From Bacteroides fragilis (lineage in GTDB: Bacteria; Bacteroidota; Bacteroidia; Bacteroidales; Bacteroidaceae), in the NCBI RefSeq assembly GCF_002849695.1, contig NZ_CP018937.1, positions 4,278,001 to 4,342,000 on the forward strand: a stretch of 64,000 nt of DNA. Direction: 5' to 3'. Shown here one piece after another: positions 45,567-54,278 of this stretch; positions within the stretch are counted from its first letter, which is position 1; the number at the start of each line of letters is the position of its first letter. Below the pieces are notes generated by a model. It did no database searches, had not been told where the DNA came from, and worked only from the letters and a program-made list of their open reading frames with translations. The position numbers and the translations under genes were made by a program.

Positions 45567-47594
45567 ATGAAAATTAAAATGAAATATATCGTGGCGCAGG
45601 CTTGCCTCGTAGCGGGAGCATCCATGGCTCTGACTTCGTGCAACGACTTTCTGGACAGAGAGCCGCTGGATCAAGTCACTCCGCAAGAGTATTTCCAAAC
45701 TGCAGACCATCTGGCAGCATATACTATTTCAAAATACAACTCTATGTTCTCAACACATAGCGGATGGAATGCCGGTACGGTAAACAATGATGGCGGTACA
45801 GACAACATGGTAGTGGGTGGTTATAACTCTACCTACTATGAAAAAGGGATCTGGAAAGTACCTTCAAACAATGACAACTGGTCCAACGGATTGTCACTGG
45901 CCCGTTATTGCAACTACTTCTTCGAACAAGTATTACCTAAATACGAAGCCGGAAAGATCTCGGGATCAGAAGATGACCTCAAACACTACATCGGTGAAAT
46001 GTATTTCATGCGCGCCTTGGTATATTACAACCAGCTACGCAAATACGGAGATTATCCTATCATCACTGAGGTGCTTCCGGATGATGAAGCGATACTGATT
46101 GAAAAGAGTGTACGTCAGCCACGCAATAAAGTGGCCCGCTTCATTCTCGAAGATCTCGACAAAGCCATCGGATTAATGAAAAACCAGGGCTTTATGAACA
46201 ACAATCGCCTGAACAAACAATGTGCTTTGCTGATCAAATCACGTGTAGCATTATACGAAGCTACATTTGAGAAATATCATCAGGGAACGGGCCGCGTGCC
46301 GGGTGACGAAACATGGCCGGGAAAGAGCGTACATCCGAATTTCTCACTCGATGTATCAGCCGAAATCAACTTCTTCCTCGACCAGTGTATGGATGCAGCT
46401 TCACAAGTAGCGGACGCTATCACACTGACCGAAAATACAGGGATATTCAATCCGCTTAGCGACAGTGAATATTCCGGTTGGAATCCTTACTTTGAAATGT
46501 TCTCTGCTGAAGACATGAGTGGTTATTCCGAGGTTCTTTTCTGGAAAGATTATCTTCGTTCGGGAAGTATCAACATCAGCCACGGTGCTCCCAATTATAT
46601 TTATTCAGGTGGAAACAATGGAATGTTGAGAAGCTATGTACAGACTTTCCTGATGGAGAACGGATTGCCCTGGTATGCCGACAACAGCGGATTTAAAGGT
46701 GACAGCAGAATTCAAGAAGAAAAAGAAGGACGTGACCAGCGCTTGCAACTTTTCTTATTCGGTGAGAAAGACAAGCAGGCTCCGAGAGCCGATGGTGACG
46801 GCACTATGCCCGAGTTCGGCGAACCTGCTCTCTTTGAGCTGCAAGAAGTAAGAGATTTGACAGGATATCGCATCCGTAAATGCCTGACTTATAAAAAGGA
46901 TCAGATTATCTCCGGTTCCGACCAGTCGACCACAGGATGCATCATCTATCGTGGTGTGGAAGCTTACCTCAACTATCTGGAAGCATATTATCTGAGAAAT
47001 GGCAAGGTAGATGGAAAAGCAGCCCAATACTGGACCGCCATCCGCAAACGTGGTGGGGTGGACACAGATTACGAAAAAACCATACGCAATACAGATATGA
47101 GCAAAGAAGTAGACTGGGCTAAATACTCCGGTTCTACATTGGTAGACGCAACTTTATTCAATATCCGCCGTGAACGTCGTTGCGAATTCATCGGTGAAGG
47201 TATGCGTTGGGATGACCTGATGCGTTGGAGAGCTATGGACCAATTGCTCACAACCAAATATGTTCCGGAAGGATTCAACTTCTGGGATGAAGCTTATGAT
47301 GACTATGTGGCAATGAAAAACGACAAAGGCGAGCCTAAATATAAGATTGTATCAGACGGTAGTTCAACAGCCAATATGTCAGCAAAAGAATTAGGTAAAT
47401 ATGTACGTCCATACTCAATCGTAAAAGCAAATAACGCTGTATTCGACGGTTACACATTCGCTAAGGCATACTACTTGTATCCGGTGCCGATACGGCAGAT
47501 GGAGCTACTGTCTCCGGACCGTTCAGTCAACAGTTCTGTACTTTACCAGAACCCATACTGGCCAAACAAAACAAGCGAGCCTGCTATCGAATAA
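45567..47594 (+). CDS. SusD-family lipoprotein (second)
   Basis: 675 residues; partner of the SusC 15 bases upstream. Signal and lipobox A-L-T-S-C, followed by N-D-F-L-D-R-E-P-L-D-Q-V-T-P, the usual SusD N-terminus. An in-frame ATG four codons in (45579) could also start it. SusD helical features: R-Y-C-N-Y-F-F-E-Q, G-E-M-Y-F-M-R-A-L-V-Y-Y, and near the C-terminus R-R-E-R-R-C-E-F-I-G-E-G-M-R-W-D-D-L-M-R-W-R followed by Y-L-Y-P-V-P. Larger than the first SusD. No enzyme gene follows; a terminator and convergent typA end the locus. Confidence 0.94.
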   Translation: MKIKMKYIVAQACLVAGASMALTSCNDFLDREPLDQVTPQEYFQTADHLAAYTISKYNSMFSTHSGWNAGTVNNDGGTDNMVVGGYNSTYYEKGIWKVPSNNDNWSNGLSLARYCNYFFEQVLPKYEAGKISGSEDDLKHYIGEMYFMRALVYYNQLRKYGDYPIITEVLPDDEAILIEKSVRQPRNKVARFILEDLDKAIGLMKNQGFMNNNRLNKQCALLIKSRVALYEATFEKYHQGTGRVPGDETWPGKSVHPNFSLDVSAEINFFLDQCMDAASQVADAITLTENTGIFNPLSDSEYSGWNPYFEMFSAEDMSGYSEVLFWKDYLRSGSINISHGAPNYIYSGGNNGMLRSYVQTFLMENGLPWYADNSGFKGDSRIQEEKEGRDQRLQLFLFGEKDKQAPRADGDGTMPEFGEPALFELQEVRDLTGYRIRKCLTYKKDQIISGSDQSTTGCIIYRGVEAYLNYLEAYYLRNGKVDGKAAQYWTAIRKRGGVDTDYEKTIRNTDMSKEVDWAKYSGSTLVDATLFNIRRERRCEFIGEGMRWDDLMRWRAMDQLLTTKYVPEGFNFWDEAYDDYVAMKNDKGEPKYKIVSDGSSTANMSAKELGKYVRPYSIVKANNAVFDGYTFAKAYYLYPVPIRQMELLSPDRSVNSSVLYQNPYWPNKTSEPAIE

Positions 47595-47706
47595 TAGTTT
47601 TCCAATAGGAATCAAAATATAAAAAAGTATTGATTTTTAGTATATAATAAAGTTGTTGTGGTAAGAGATTTATAGCAACTACACAAATTTAAAAAAGGAA
47701 AATTGG

Positions 47707-47740
47707 AAAAAGGGCGTCCGTGAGGATGTCCTTTTTTATA
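47707..47740 (+). terminator. terminator after the second susD
   Basis: AAAAAGGGCGTCC (47707-47719), loop GTGA, GGATGTCCTTTTT (47724-47736); two G-U pairs; T-run. Confidence 0.8.
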
Positions 47741-47768
47741 TTACATATTAGAAGAACGGTATATATAA

Positions 47769-47799
47769 ACAAAAAGGCCGCGCAAATTGCACAGCCTTT
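47769..47799 (-). terminator. terminator after typA
   Basis: On the minus strand AAAGGCTGTGC (47789-47799), loop, GCGCGGCCTTT (47773-47783), then T-run; two G-U pairs. Confidence 0.8.
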
Positions 47800-47822
47800 C
47801 ATTATATAAATATCCGGAAATA

Positions 47823-49622
47823 TCAGCTCTTGTTAGCGCGTTTACGTTCGTTTTCATCCAAAAGCACTTTACGCATACGCATAGCCTTCGGAGTAACCTC
47901 TACATATTCGTCTTCCTTGATGTACTCTAATGCCTCTTCAAGAGAGAACTGTACAGGAGGAATCAAACGGGCTTTCTCATCAGAACCGGAAGCACGCATG
48001 TTAGTCAGTTTCTTCGACTTAGTCACATTTACAACCAGGTCTTTTTCGTGAGCATGTTCACCCACTACCTGGCCAGCGTATACCTCTTCCTGAGGGAAAA
48101 TAAAGAATTTACCACGATCCTGCAGTTTATCGATTGCATAAGCAAATGCAGTACCACTTTCCATAGCGATAATCGAACCATTGGTACGACGTTCGATATC
48201 ACCTTTGAACGGTTGATATTCTTTAAAACGGTGAGCCATAATGGCTTCACCTGCCGAAGCAGTCAGAACGTTCGTACGAAGACCGATGATACCGCGTGAA
48301 GGCATGTCAAACTCAAGGTTAATACGCTCACCGGTATTCTCCATCATGGTCATCTCACCCTTACGGCGAGTCACCATATCGATGATTTTACTTGAATACT
48401 CTTCCGGTACGTTGATTGTAAGTTCCTCGATCGGTTCACACTTCACTCCATCTATTTCTTTATAAATTACTTGCGGCTGTCCAACCTGTAACTCGTAACC
48501 TTCACGACGCATCGTTTCGATTAAAACAGAAAGGTGAAGCACACCACGACCCGATACTACCCATTTACCGTCTTCTTCACTCTTACGCACGCGCAATGCG
48601 AGGTTCTTATCCAACTCCTTAGTCAGACGATCATGGATATGACGTGAAGTTACAAATTTACCATCCTTACCATAGAACGGAGAATCGTTGATGGCAAACA
48701 GCATGCTCATAGTCGGTTCATCAATAGCGATAGGCGGCAATGCTTCCGGATTTTCATAATCGCAGATCGTATCTCCAATCTCAAATCCGTCAATACCCAC
48801 CAAAGCACAAATATCTCCTGAAGAAACCTCAGTCGTTTTCACACGGCCCAGCCCTTCAAAAACATGAACTTCCTTTATTTTAGATTTTACAATACTACCA
48901 TCGCGCTTAGCCAAGGATACATTCATACCCTCCTTGAGCGTACCGCGGTGAACACGTCCTACAGCGATACGGCCTGTATATGAAGAATAATCGAGTGAAG
49001 TGATCAGCATCTGCGGAGTACCTTCCAATTGTTCCGGAGCAGGAATGTTCTCTACAATACAATCCAGCAAAGGCACAATGCTGTCTGTCTGCTCTTTCCA
49101 GTCCGTACTCATCCAGTTGTTCTTAGCCGAACCATAGATTGTCGGGAAGTCAAGCTGCTCTTCAGTAGCATCGAGGCTGAACATCAGATCGAACACCATC
49201 TCGTGTACTTCGTCCGGACGGCAGTTCGGCTTATCCACCTTATTAATAACAACAATCGGTTTCAATCCGATTTCCAAAGCTTTCTGTAATACGAAGCGCG
49301 TTTGCGGCATCGGACCTTCAAAAGCATCAACCAACAGAATACATCCATCGGCCATGTTGAGCACACGCTCTACTTCACCACCGAAGTCGCTGTGTCCCGG
49401 AGTATCAATAATATTAATCTTAGTTCCGTTGTAATTGATAGAAACGTTTTTAGAGAGAATCGTTATCCCTCGTTCACGCTCCAAGTCGTTGTTATCCAGA
49501 ATTAATTCACCGCTTGTTTGGTTGCCGCGAAACAAGTTTCCGGCTAAAAGCATTTTATCGACGAGAGTCGTTTTCCCATGGTCAACATGGGCAATAATTG
49601 CAATGTTTCGAATATTTTGCAT
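47823..49622 (-). CDS. typA: ribosome-associated GTPase TypA/BipA
   Basis: Translational GTPase that helps ribosome assembly and stress responses. The start is set at the ATG at 49622 (599 residues; M-Q-N-I-R-N-I-A-I), because the longer frame to 49700 begins upstream of the -7 box. G1 A-H-V-D-H-G-K-T-T-L, G2 region R-E-R-G-I-T-I-L, G3 D-T-P-G-H-S-D-F and G4 N-K-V-D-K-P are present. EF-Tu domain 2-like and EF-G-like domains follow, then the BipA-specific C-terminus (M-R-A-S-G-S-D-E-K-A-R). Full length. Confidence 0.97.
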   Translation of the reverse strand: MQNIRNIAIIAHVDHGKTTLVDKMLLAGNLFRGNQTSGELILDNNDLERERGITILSKNVSINYNGTKINIIDTPGHSDFGGEVERVLNMADGCILLVDAFEGPMPQTRFVLQKALEIGLKPIVVINKVDKPNCRPDEVHEMVFDLMFSLDATEEQLDFPTIYGSAKNNWMSTDWKEQTDSIVPLLDCIVENIPAPEQLEGTPQMLITSLDYSSYTGRIAVGRVHRGTLKEGMNVSLAKRDGSIVKSKIKEVHVFEGLGRVKTTEVSSGDICALVGIDGFEIGDTICDYENPEALPPIAIDEPTMSMLFAINDSPFYGKDGKFVTSRHIHDRLTKELDKNLALRVRKSEEDGKWVVSGRGVLHLSVLIETMRREGYELQVGQPQVIYKEIDGVKCEPIEELTINVPEEYSSKIIDMVTRRKGEMTMMENTGERINLEFDMPSRGIIGLRTNVLTASAGEAIMAHRFKEYQPFKGDIERRTNGSIIAMESGTAFAYAIDKLQDRGKFFIFPQEEVYAGQVVGEHAHEKDLVVNVTKSKKLTNMRASGSDEKARLIPPVQFSLEEALEYIKEDEYVEVTPKAMRMRKVLLDENERKRANKS

Positions 49623-49643
49623 AGAATACCTATTATTTGGCGA

Positions 49644-49651
49644 CAAAGGTA
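49644..49651 (-). promoter_or_regulatory. -7 element for typA
   Basis: Minus-strand TACCTTTG, 21 bases before the ATG at 49622. No TTTG at -33. Confidence 0.55.
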
Positions 49652-49703
49652 CAAAAATTGGATTAGAAAAAAGGGATAGTATAGAAAATATTTCCTGCAA
49701 TTC

Positions 49704-49734
49704 ATTGTGGGATAAAAGATAATGCCTATCTTTG
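49704..49734 (+). promoter_or_regulatory. promoter for rpsO
   Basis: ATTG (49704-49707), 19 bases, TATCTTTG (49727-49734); leader of about 35 bases. Confidence 0.65.
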
Positions 49735-49777
49735 CACGCTCAAAGAAACATTTTATAGATCAATAATTTTATTAATT

Positions 49778-50047
49778 ATGTATTTAGACGCTGCTAAAAA
49801 GCAAGAAATCTTCGGTAAGTACGGAAAGTCTAACACTGATACTGGCTCAGCTGAGGCCCAGATAGCTTTGTTTTCATACCGTATTACTCACCTGACTGAG
49901 CACATGAAGCTCAACAGAAAAGATTATAGTACAGAAAGAGCTTTGACTATGTTAGTAGGTAAACGTCGTGCTTTGCTCGACTACCTGAAAGCAAAAGATA
50001 TCACCAGATATCGTGATATCATCAAAGAGCTTGGCTTGCGTAAGTAA
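49778..50047 (+). CDS. rpsO: ribosomal protein S15
   Basis: 89 residues, the standard S15 length; binds 16S rRNA in the central domain of the 30S subunit. Landmarks: G-S-A-E-A-Q-I-A-L-F at about residues 22-31, the T-x-H-L-x-x-H region read as I-T-H-L-T-E-H-M, and K-R-R-A-L-L-D-Y-L near residue 63. Single gene with own promoter and strong terminator. The short leader has no obvious pseudoknot like that of E. coli rpsO. Confidence 0.98.
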   Translation: MYLDAAKKQEIFGKYGKSNTDTGSAEAQIALFSYRITHLTEHMKLNRKDYSTERALTMLVGKRRALLDYLKAKDITRYRDIIKELGLRK

Positions 50048-50069
50048 TCACTTACCGCGAACAAAATTT

Positions 50070-50115
50070 AAAAGCCGTTTCTTCCCGATGGAAGAAACGG
50101 CTTTTATTTTTTACC
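50070..50115 (+). terminator. terminator after rpsO
   Basis: AAAAGCCGTTTCTTCC (50070-50085), loop CGAT, mirrored arm 50090-50105, T-rich tail. Confidence 0.92.
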
Positions 50116-50121
50116 CTTCCC

Positions 50122-50152
50122 CTTGCTTGGATATAAAATTTCATTAATTTTG
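50122..50152 (+). promoter_or_regulatory. promoter for the XRE-cupin/acyl-CoA ligase operon
   Basis: CTTG (50122-50125), 19 bases, TAATTTTG (50145-50152); leader of about 45 bases. Confidence 0.65.
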
Positions 50153-50205
50153 CAGCAAAACGAATTAAATTATAACCTTTTACCAGGAAAATACATTCAA
50201 ACATT

Positions 50206-50781
50206 ATGGATACAAGTAAAATCGTAGGAGAAAAGATAAAATCACTCCGTGAGAACAAAGGAATCTCAATAGAAGAACTTGCCGAACGCTCGGGACTGGC
50301 TATCGAACAGATAGAACGTATCGAAAACAATATTGACCTGCCGTCATTGGCACCGCTTATCAAAATAGCCCGTGTATTGGGCGTACGTCTGGGGACTTTC
50401 CTCGACGACCAGGATGAAACAGGGCCGGTTGTTTCGCGCAAAATGGAAGCAACAGACACTATCAGCTTTTCAAACAACGCCATCCATTCGCGTAAACACA
50501 TGCAGTACCATTCACTGTCCAAGTCAAAAGCCGACCGCCACATGGAACCGTTCATTATCGATGTAGCCCCTACACAAGACAGTGATTTCGTGCTATCTTC
50601 CCATGAAGGAGAGGAATTCATCATGGTCATGGAGGGAGTTATGGAAATCAGTTACGGAAAGAGCACCTACTTGCTTGAGGAAGGCGATAGTATCTATTAT
50701 GACTCCATCGTACCTCATCACGTTCATGCCTACGAAGGACAGGCTGCCAAAATTCTGGCAGTGATCTATACACCGATTTAA
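50206..50781 (+). CDS. XRE-family regulator with C-terminal cupin domain
   Basis: 191 residues. N-terminal HTH of the XRE/SinR type (residues about 8-66: I-K-S-L-R-E-N-K-G-I-S-I-E-E-L-A-E-R-S-G). C-terminal cupin-2 fold (about 110-185) with the H-E-G-E-E-F-I-M-V-M-E-G pattern and Y-D-S-I-V-P-H-H-V-H-A, which would bind a small ligand or metal. It overlaps the acyl-CoA ligase gene by one base (TAATG), so the two are translationally coupled. The ligand may be a fatty acid or acyl-CoA related to the ligase; that is inference. It may regulate its own operon. Confidence 0.9.
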   Translation: MDTSKIVGEKIKSLRENKGISIEELAERSGLAIEQIERIENNIDLPSLAPLIKIARVLGVRLGTFLDDQDETGPVVSRKMEATDTISFSNNAIHSRKHMQYHSLSKSKADRHMEPFIIDVAPTQDSDFVLSSHEGEEFIMVMEGVMEISYGKSTYLLEEGDSIYYDSIVPHHVHAYEGQAAKILAVIYTPI

Positions 50782-52466
50782 TGATCAACGATTATCGCTC
50801 CACACATACTAAAAACATGCAACTATACGAAAGAACACTCGGCCAGTGGCTTGAACATTGGGCCGAAACAACACCCGACAAAGAATACATTGTATACTCC
50901 GACCGTAACCTGCGTTTCACCTGGAAGCAATTCAACAAACGGGTGGACGACATGGCGAAAGGATTGATTGCTATCGGAGTGGAAAGAGGTACCCATGTAG
51001 GCATCTGGGCGGCAAACGTTCCGGACTGGCTGACTCTGCTATATGCCTGTGCAAAAATCGGTGCAGTCTACGTGACAGTAAACACCAACTATAAACAAGC
51101 TGAACTGGAATACTTGTGCGAGAACTCGGACATGCATACACTCTGCATTGTTAATGGAGAGAAAGACAGCGACTTTGTTCAGATGACCTACAATATGCTT
51201 CCGGAACTGAAAACTTGTGAACGCGGACATCTGAAGAGCGAACGTTTCCCCTATATGAAGAATGTGATCTATGTAGGACAAGAGAAGCACCGCGGGATGT
51301 ACAATACACAGGAAATCCTGTTATTAGGCGATAATATAGAAGACACCAGACTCAATGGACTCAAAGCCTGCGTCGACTGTCACGACGTGGTAAATATGCA
51401 ATATACCTCTGGAACAACCGGTTTTCCCAAAGGGGTCATGCTGACACATTACAATATAAGCAATAATGGTTTCCTGACCGGCGAGCATATGAAATTCACA
51501 GCCGACGATAAACTATGTTGCTGCGTACCTCTGTTCCATTGCTTCGGCGTAGTGTTAGCCACCATGAACTGCCTGACTCACGGCTGTACCCAGGTGATGG
51601 TTGAACGCTTTGACCCACTCATCGTACTGGCATCCATCCATAAAGAAAGATGTACCGCACTCTATGGAGTACCTACCATGTTTATCGCCGAACTAAATCA
51701 TCCGATGTTCGATATGTTCGACATGTCGAGTCTTCGTACAGGCATCATGGCCGGCTCACTCTGCCCGGTAGAGTTGATGAAACAGGTGGAAGAAAAAATG
51801 TATATGAAGGTGACCAGCGTATACGGGCTGACTGAAGCAGCTCCGGGGATGACTGCCACCCGCATTGACGATCCATTTGACGTACGCTGCAACACTGTAG
51901 GACGTGACTTTGAGTTCACAGAAGTAAAAGTGCTTGATCCGGAAACAGGTGAAGAATGCCCGATCGGCGTACAGGGAGAAATGTGCAATCGCGGATATAA
52001 CACCATGAAAGGATATTATAAGAACCCACAAGCTACAGCTGAAGTGATAGATAAAAACAACTTCCTGCACTCAGGAGACTTGGGAATCAAGGACGAAAAT
52101 GGAAACTATCGCATCACGGGGCGCATCAAAGATATGATCATACGTGGAGGGGAGAATATCTATCCGCGTGAAATCGAAGAATTCCTCTATAAGCTTGAAG
52201 GAGTAAAAGACGTGCAGGTATCAGGCATTCCGTCTAAAAAGTATGGAGAAGCAGTAGGCGCCTTCATCATTCTGCACGAAGGGGTAACCATGCAGGCATC
52301 AGACGTGCAGGACTTCTGCCGTAATAAAATCTCCCGCTACAAAATACCCAAATATATTTTCTTTATTGATGAGTTCCCTATGACCGGAAGCGGAAAGATA
52401 CAAAAATTCAAACTGAAGGATTTAGGATTGAAACTCTGCGAAGAACAAGGTATCGAGATTATATAA
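50781..52466 (+). CDS. acyl-CoA synthetase (AMP-forming ligase)
   Basis: 561 residues, ANL superfamily: activates a carboxylic acid, probably a fatty acid, with ATP and CoA. A3 motif Y-T-S-G-T-T-G-F-P-K-G-V at about residue 212, A5 Y-G-L-T-E-A-A-P at about residue 350, A7 H-S-G-D-L-G, A8 G-R-I-K-D-M-I-I-R-G-G-E-N-I-Y-P-R-E, and the final catalytic Lys in G-S-G-K-I-Q-K-F. The chain is complete. Fatty-acid versus other carboxylic acid specificity cannot be read from the sequence. It is coupled to the XRE-cupin regulator; convergent with the histidine kinase. Confidence 0.92.
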   Translation: MINDYRSTHTKNMQLYERTLGQWLEHWAETTPDKEYIVYSDRNLRFTWKQFNKRVDDMAKGLIAIGVERGTHVGIWAANVPDWLTLLYACAKIGAVYVTVNTNYKQAELEYLCENSDMHTLCIVNGEKDSDFVQMTYNMLPELKTCERGHLKSERFPYMKNVIYVGQEKHRGMYNTQEILLLGDNIEDTRLNGLKACVDCHDVVNMQYTSGTTGFPKGVMLTHYNISNNGFLTGEHMKFTADDKLCCCVPLFHCFGVVLATMNCLTHGCTQVMVERFDPLIVLASIHKERCTALYGVPTMFIAELNHPMFDMFDMSSLRTGIMAGSLCPVELMKQVEEKMYMKVTSVYGLTEAAPGMTATRIDDPFDVRCNTVGRDFEFTEVKVLDPETGEECPIGVQGEMCNRGYNTMKGYYKNPQATAEVIDKNNFLHSGDLGIKDENGNYRITGRIKDMIIRGGENIYPREIEEFLYKLEGVKDVQVSGIPSKKYGEAVGAFIILHEGVTMQASDVQDFCRNKISRYKIPKYIFFIDEFPMTGSGKIQKFKLKDLGLKLCEEQGIEII

Positions 52467-52474
52467 AAACAGAC

Positions 52475-52524
52475 ATGATAAGTGATTAACCGGAGAGAAA
52501 TTCCAAACGTTAATCACTTATCAT
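52475..52524. terminator. bidirectional terminator between the ligase and the kinase
   Basis: Perfect 16-bp arms ATGATAAGTGATTAAC (52475-52490) and its reverse complement (52509-52524). The right arm reaches the kinase stop codon. T-runs are weak. Confidence 0.65.
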
Positions 52525-54092
52525 TATCGCTTCACAGGTAAAGTAAAATAAAAAACAGTTCCTTTGCCCTGTTTGGAACGTACCCAGATTCGTCCGCCCA
52601 TCTTTTCGACAAGCATACGGCAAATAGTCAGTCCCAACCCTGTGCCTTGCACAAAATCATCTATCTTTCCGAAACGCTGGAAGATCGTAGCCACCCTTTC
52701 TGCAGGGATTCCTTTCCCTGTATCCGATACATAAAACTGCACCATATCGGCCTTTTCCTGAAATCCGAAATGAATTTCTCCGGCAGAAGTAAACTTAATG
52801 GCATTGGTGATCAGATTGACCAAAATCTGCGAAATGCGCTCCCAATCTCCTTGTATGCATAGCTGCGGATCTACTTCGTCCAACATAAGTCGAACTTCCG
52901 GTTTAACCGATTTCACATACAATTCATGCAATTGCAGACAGATATCTTTCAACTTCACAGGATGATAAGAAAGTTCCAAGGAACCGGCCTCAAGTGCAGA
53001 AAGATCGAGAATATCATTGAAGAGATTCAACAGGACAGACGAATTGTGCTCTACGATATCGGCATATTGCCGCTTTTCGTACTCATCGTCCGCCTCGATA
53101 ATCAGTTTGGAGAAACCTACAATCGCATTTAGCGGAGTGCGTATTTCGTGGCTCATATTTGCCAAAAACGAAGATTTCATCCGGTCGGCCTCTTCGGCCT
53201 TGATCCGGGCCGCTATCAATTCTTTTTCCGTCTTCTTTGTTTCGGTCACATCCCATGACACTCCAATGATATAAGGATACCGTCCTCCTGAAGGAACCAC
53301 TGTTTTCATGGTGGTCACTGTACGGGCTTCACCACTCATAGTGGTATAAGTTTCCAGATACTCAATGCGCCCCAGCTCCATCGCTTTCAAATCATCTTGC
53401 CGGAGACGCTCCGCATCCTTTTTATCCGGAAATATCTCCGCATCTGTACTCCCCACGGCCCTCTCGACAGAGATACCCGAATATTCGGCAAAAGCTTTAT
53501 TCCAATAAAGATAACGAAAGTCGTTCCCTGTATCTTTCACAAACAAATAGACAGGAATATTATTCAGAATATCATTCATCAACGAATTGAGACGTACGAT
53601 CTCACTTCGCTGAGCCTCGTTGGTTCTTGCCATTTCAGTCTCTTGTGATACATCACGGCACATACACAACAAATATTGATCATCCAACGGAAAAATACGA
53701 TTTTCATAATGGTGAAGAACACCGTCCAACGTTAACGAATGTTCGGCTATCGAACTCTTTCCGGTACGAATCACCTTATCCATGTTCTGACGAACACTTT
53801 CATAAGCTTCCTCAGGAACAATATCTCTTACATTTGAATTTATAATACTCTCGGCTGTCGTACCTTCAACATGATTCGTAGTAGGTGATGAAGCTAACTC
53901 TACTATATTGGCATTATGGTCAAAAACAGTAAGCATATCGGGCAAAGCATCCAAAATCCGGGTACTGTACCGCTCGCGAAACCGTCCTTTTTTAAGAGAG
54001 TCGAGTTCAGAAGAGAGCCCCTCTACTTTTTTCTCCAATTTCTCTACAATCTCCAGTAGTTCTTCTTTTGTTTTATGCTCGTAGTATCCCAT
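52524..54092 (-). CDS. PAS-domain sensor histidine kinase
   Basis: 522 residues, no membrane helix, so probably cytoplasmic. Coiled coil at residues 8-40 (E-E-L-L-E-I-V-E-K-L-E-K-K-V). Two PAS domains (about 45-160 and 165-285), the second ending Y-I-I-G-V-S-W-D-V-T-E-T-K-K. HisKA with phospho-His in F-L-A-N-M-S-H-E-I-R-T-P-L at about residue 313. HATPase with N-L-I-T-N-A-I-K-F-T (N box), D-T-G-K-G-I-P (G1) and G-T-G-L-G-L-T-I (G2). There is no receiver domain and no response-regulator gene beside it, so an orphan kinase. Signal unknown; PAS could sense redox or a ligand. Confidence 0.93.
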   Translation of the reverse strand: MGYYEHKTKEELLEIVEKLEKKVEGLSSELDSLKKGRFRERYSTRILDALPDMLTVFDHNANIVELASSPTTNHVEGTTAESIINSNVRDIVPEEAYESVRQNMDKVIRTGKSSIAEHSLTLDGVLHHYENRIFPLDDQYLLCMCRDVSQETEMARTNEAQRSEIVRLNSLMNDILNNIPVYLFVKDTGNDFRYLYWNKAFAEYSGISVERAVGSTDAEIFPDKKDAERLRQDDLKAMELGRIEYLETYTTMSGEARTVTTMKTVVPSGGRYPYIIGVSWDVTETKKTEKELIAARIKAEEADRMKSSFLANMSHEIRTPLNAIVGFSKLIIEADDEYEKRQYADIVEHNSSVLLNLFNDILDLSALEAGSLELSYHPVKLKDICLQLHELYVKSVKPEVRLMLDEVDPQLCIQGDWERISQILVNLITNAIKFTSAGEIHFGFQEKADMVQFYVSDTGKGIPAERVATIFQRFGKIDDFVQGTGLGLTICRMLVEKMGGRIWVRSKQGKGTVFYFTLPVKR

Positions 54093-54144
54093 GGATTTCA
54101 GTCTGTTTAAATCTATATTGTTGTATATAGCATTTGATTACTTG

Positions 54145-54152
54145 CAAATATA
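54145..54152 (-). promoter_or_regulatory. -7 element for the kinase gene
   Basis: Minus-strand TATATTTG, 53 bases before the ATG; a TTTG lies 25 bases upstream of it, too far for a good -33. Confidence 0.5.
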
Positions 54153-54215
54153 ATACATAAATCTGAAAAATATCCTACAAACCGAAGTTATTATTGATTA
54201 AAAAATCCGATAGCT

Positions 54216-54247
54216 TTTGCCCTACTATTCAGAATGTTCTATCTTTG
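54216..54247 (+). promoter_or_regulatory. Bacteroides promoter for ahcY
   Basis: TTTG (54216-54219), 20 bases, TATCTTTG (54240-54247): a full match. It places the start codon at 54279 rather than at the in-frame ATG at 54234. Confidence 0.85.
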
Positions 54248-54278
54248 CACCACTTTATATTTTAAACAATTTACATTT

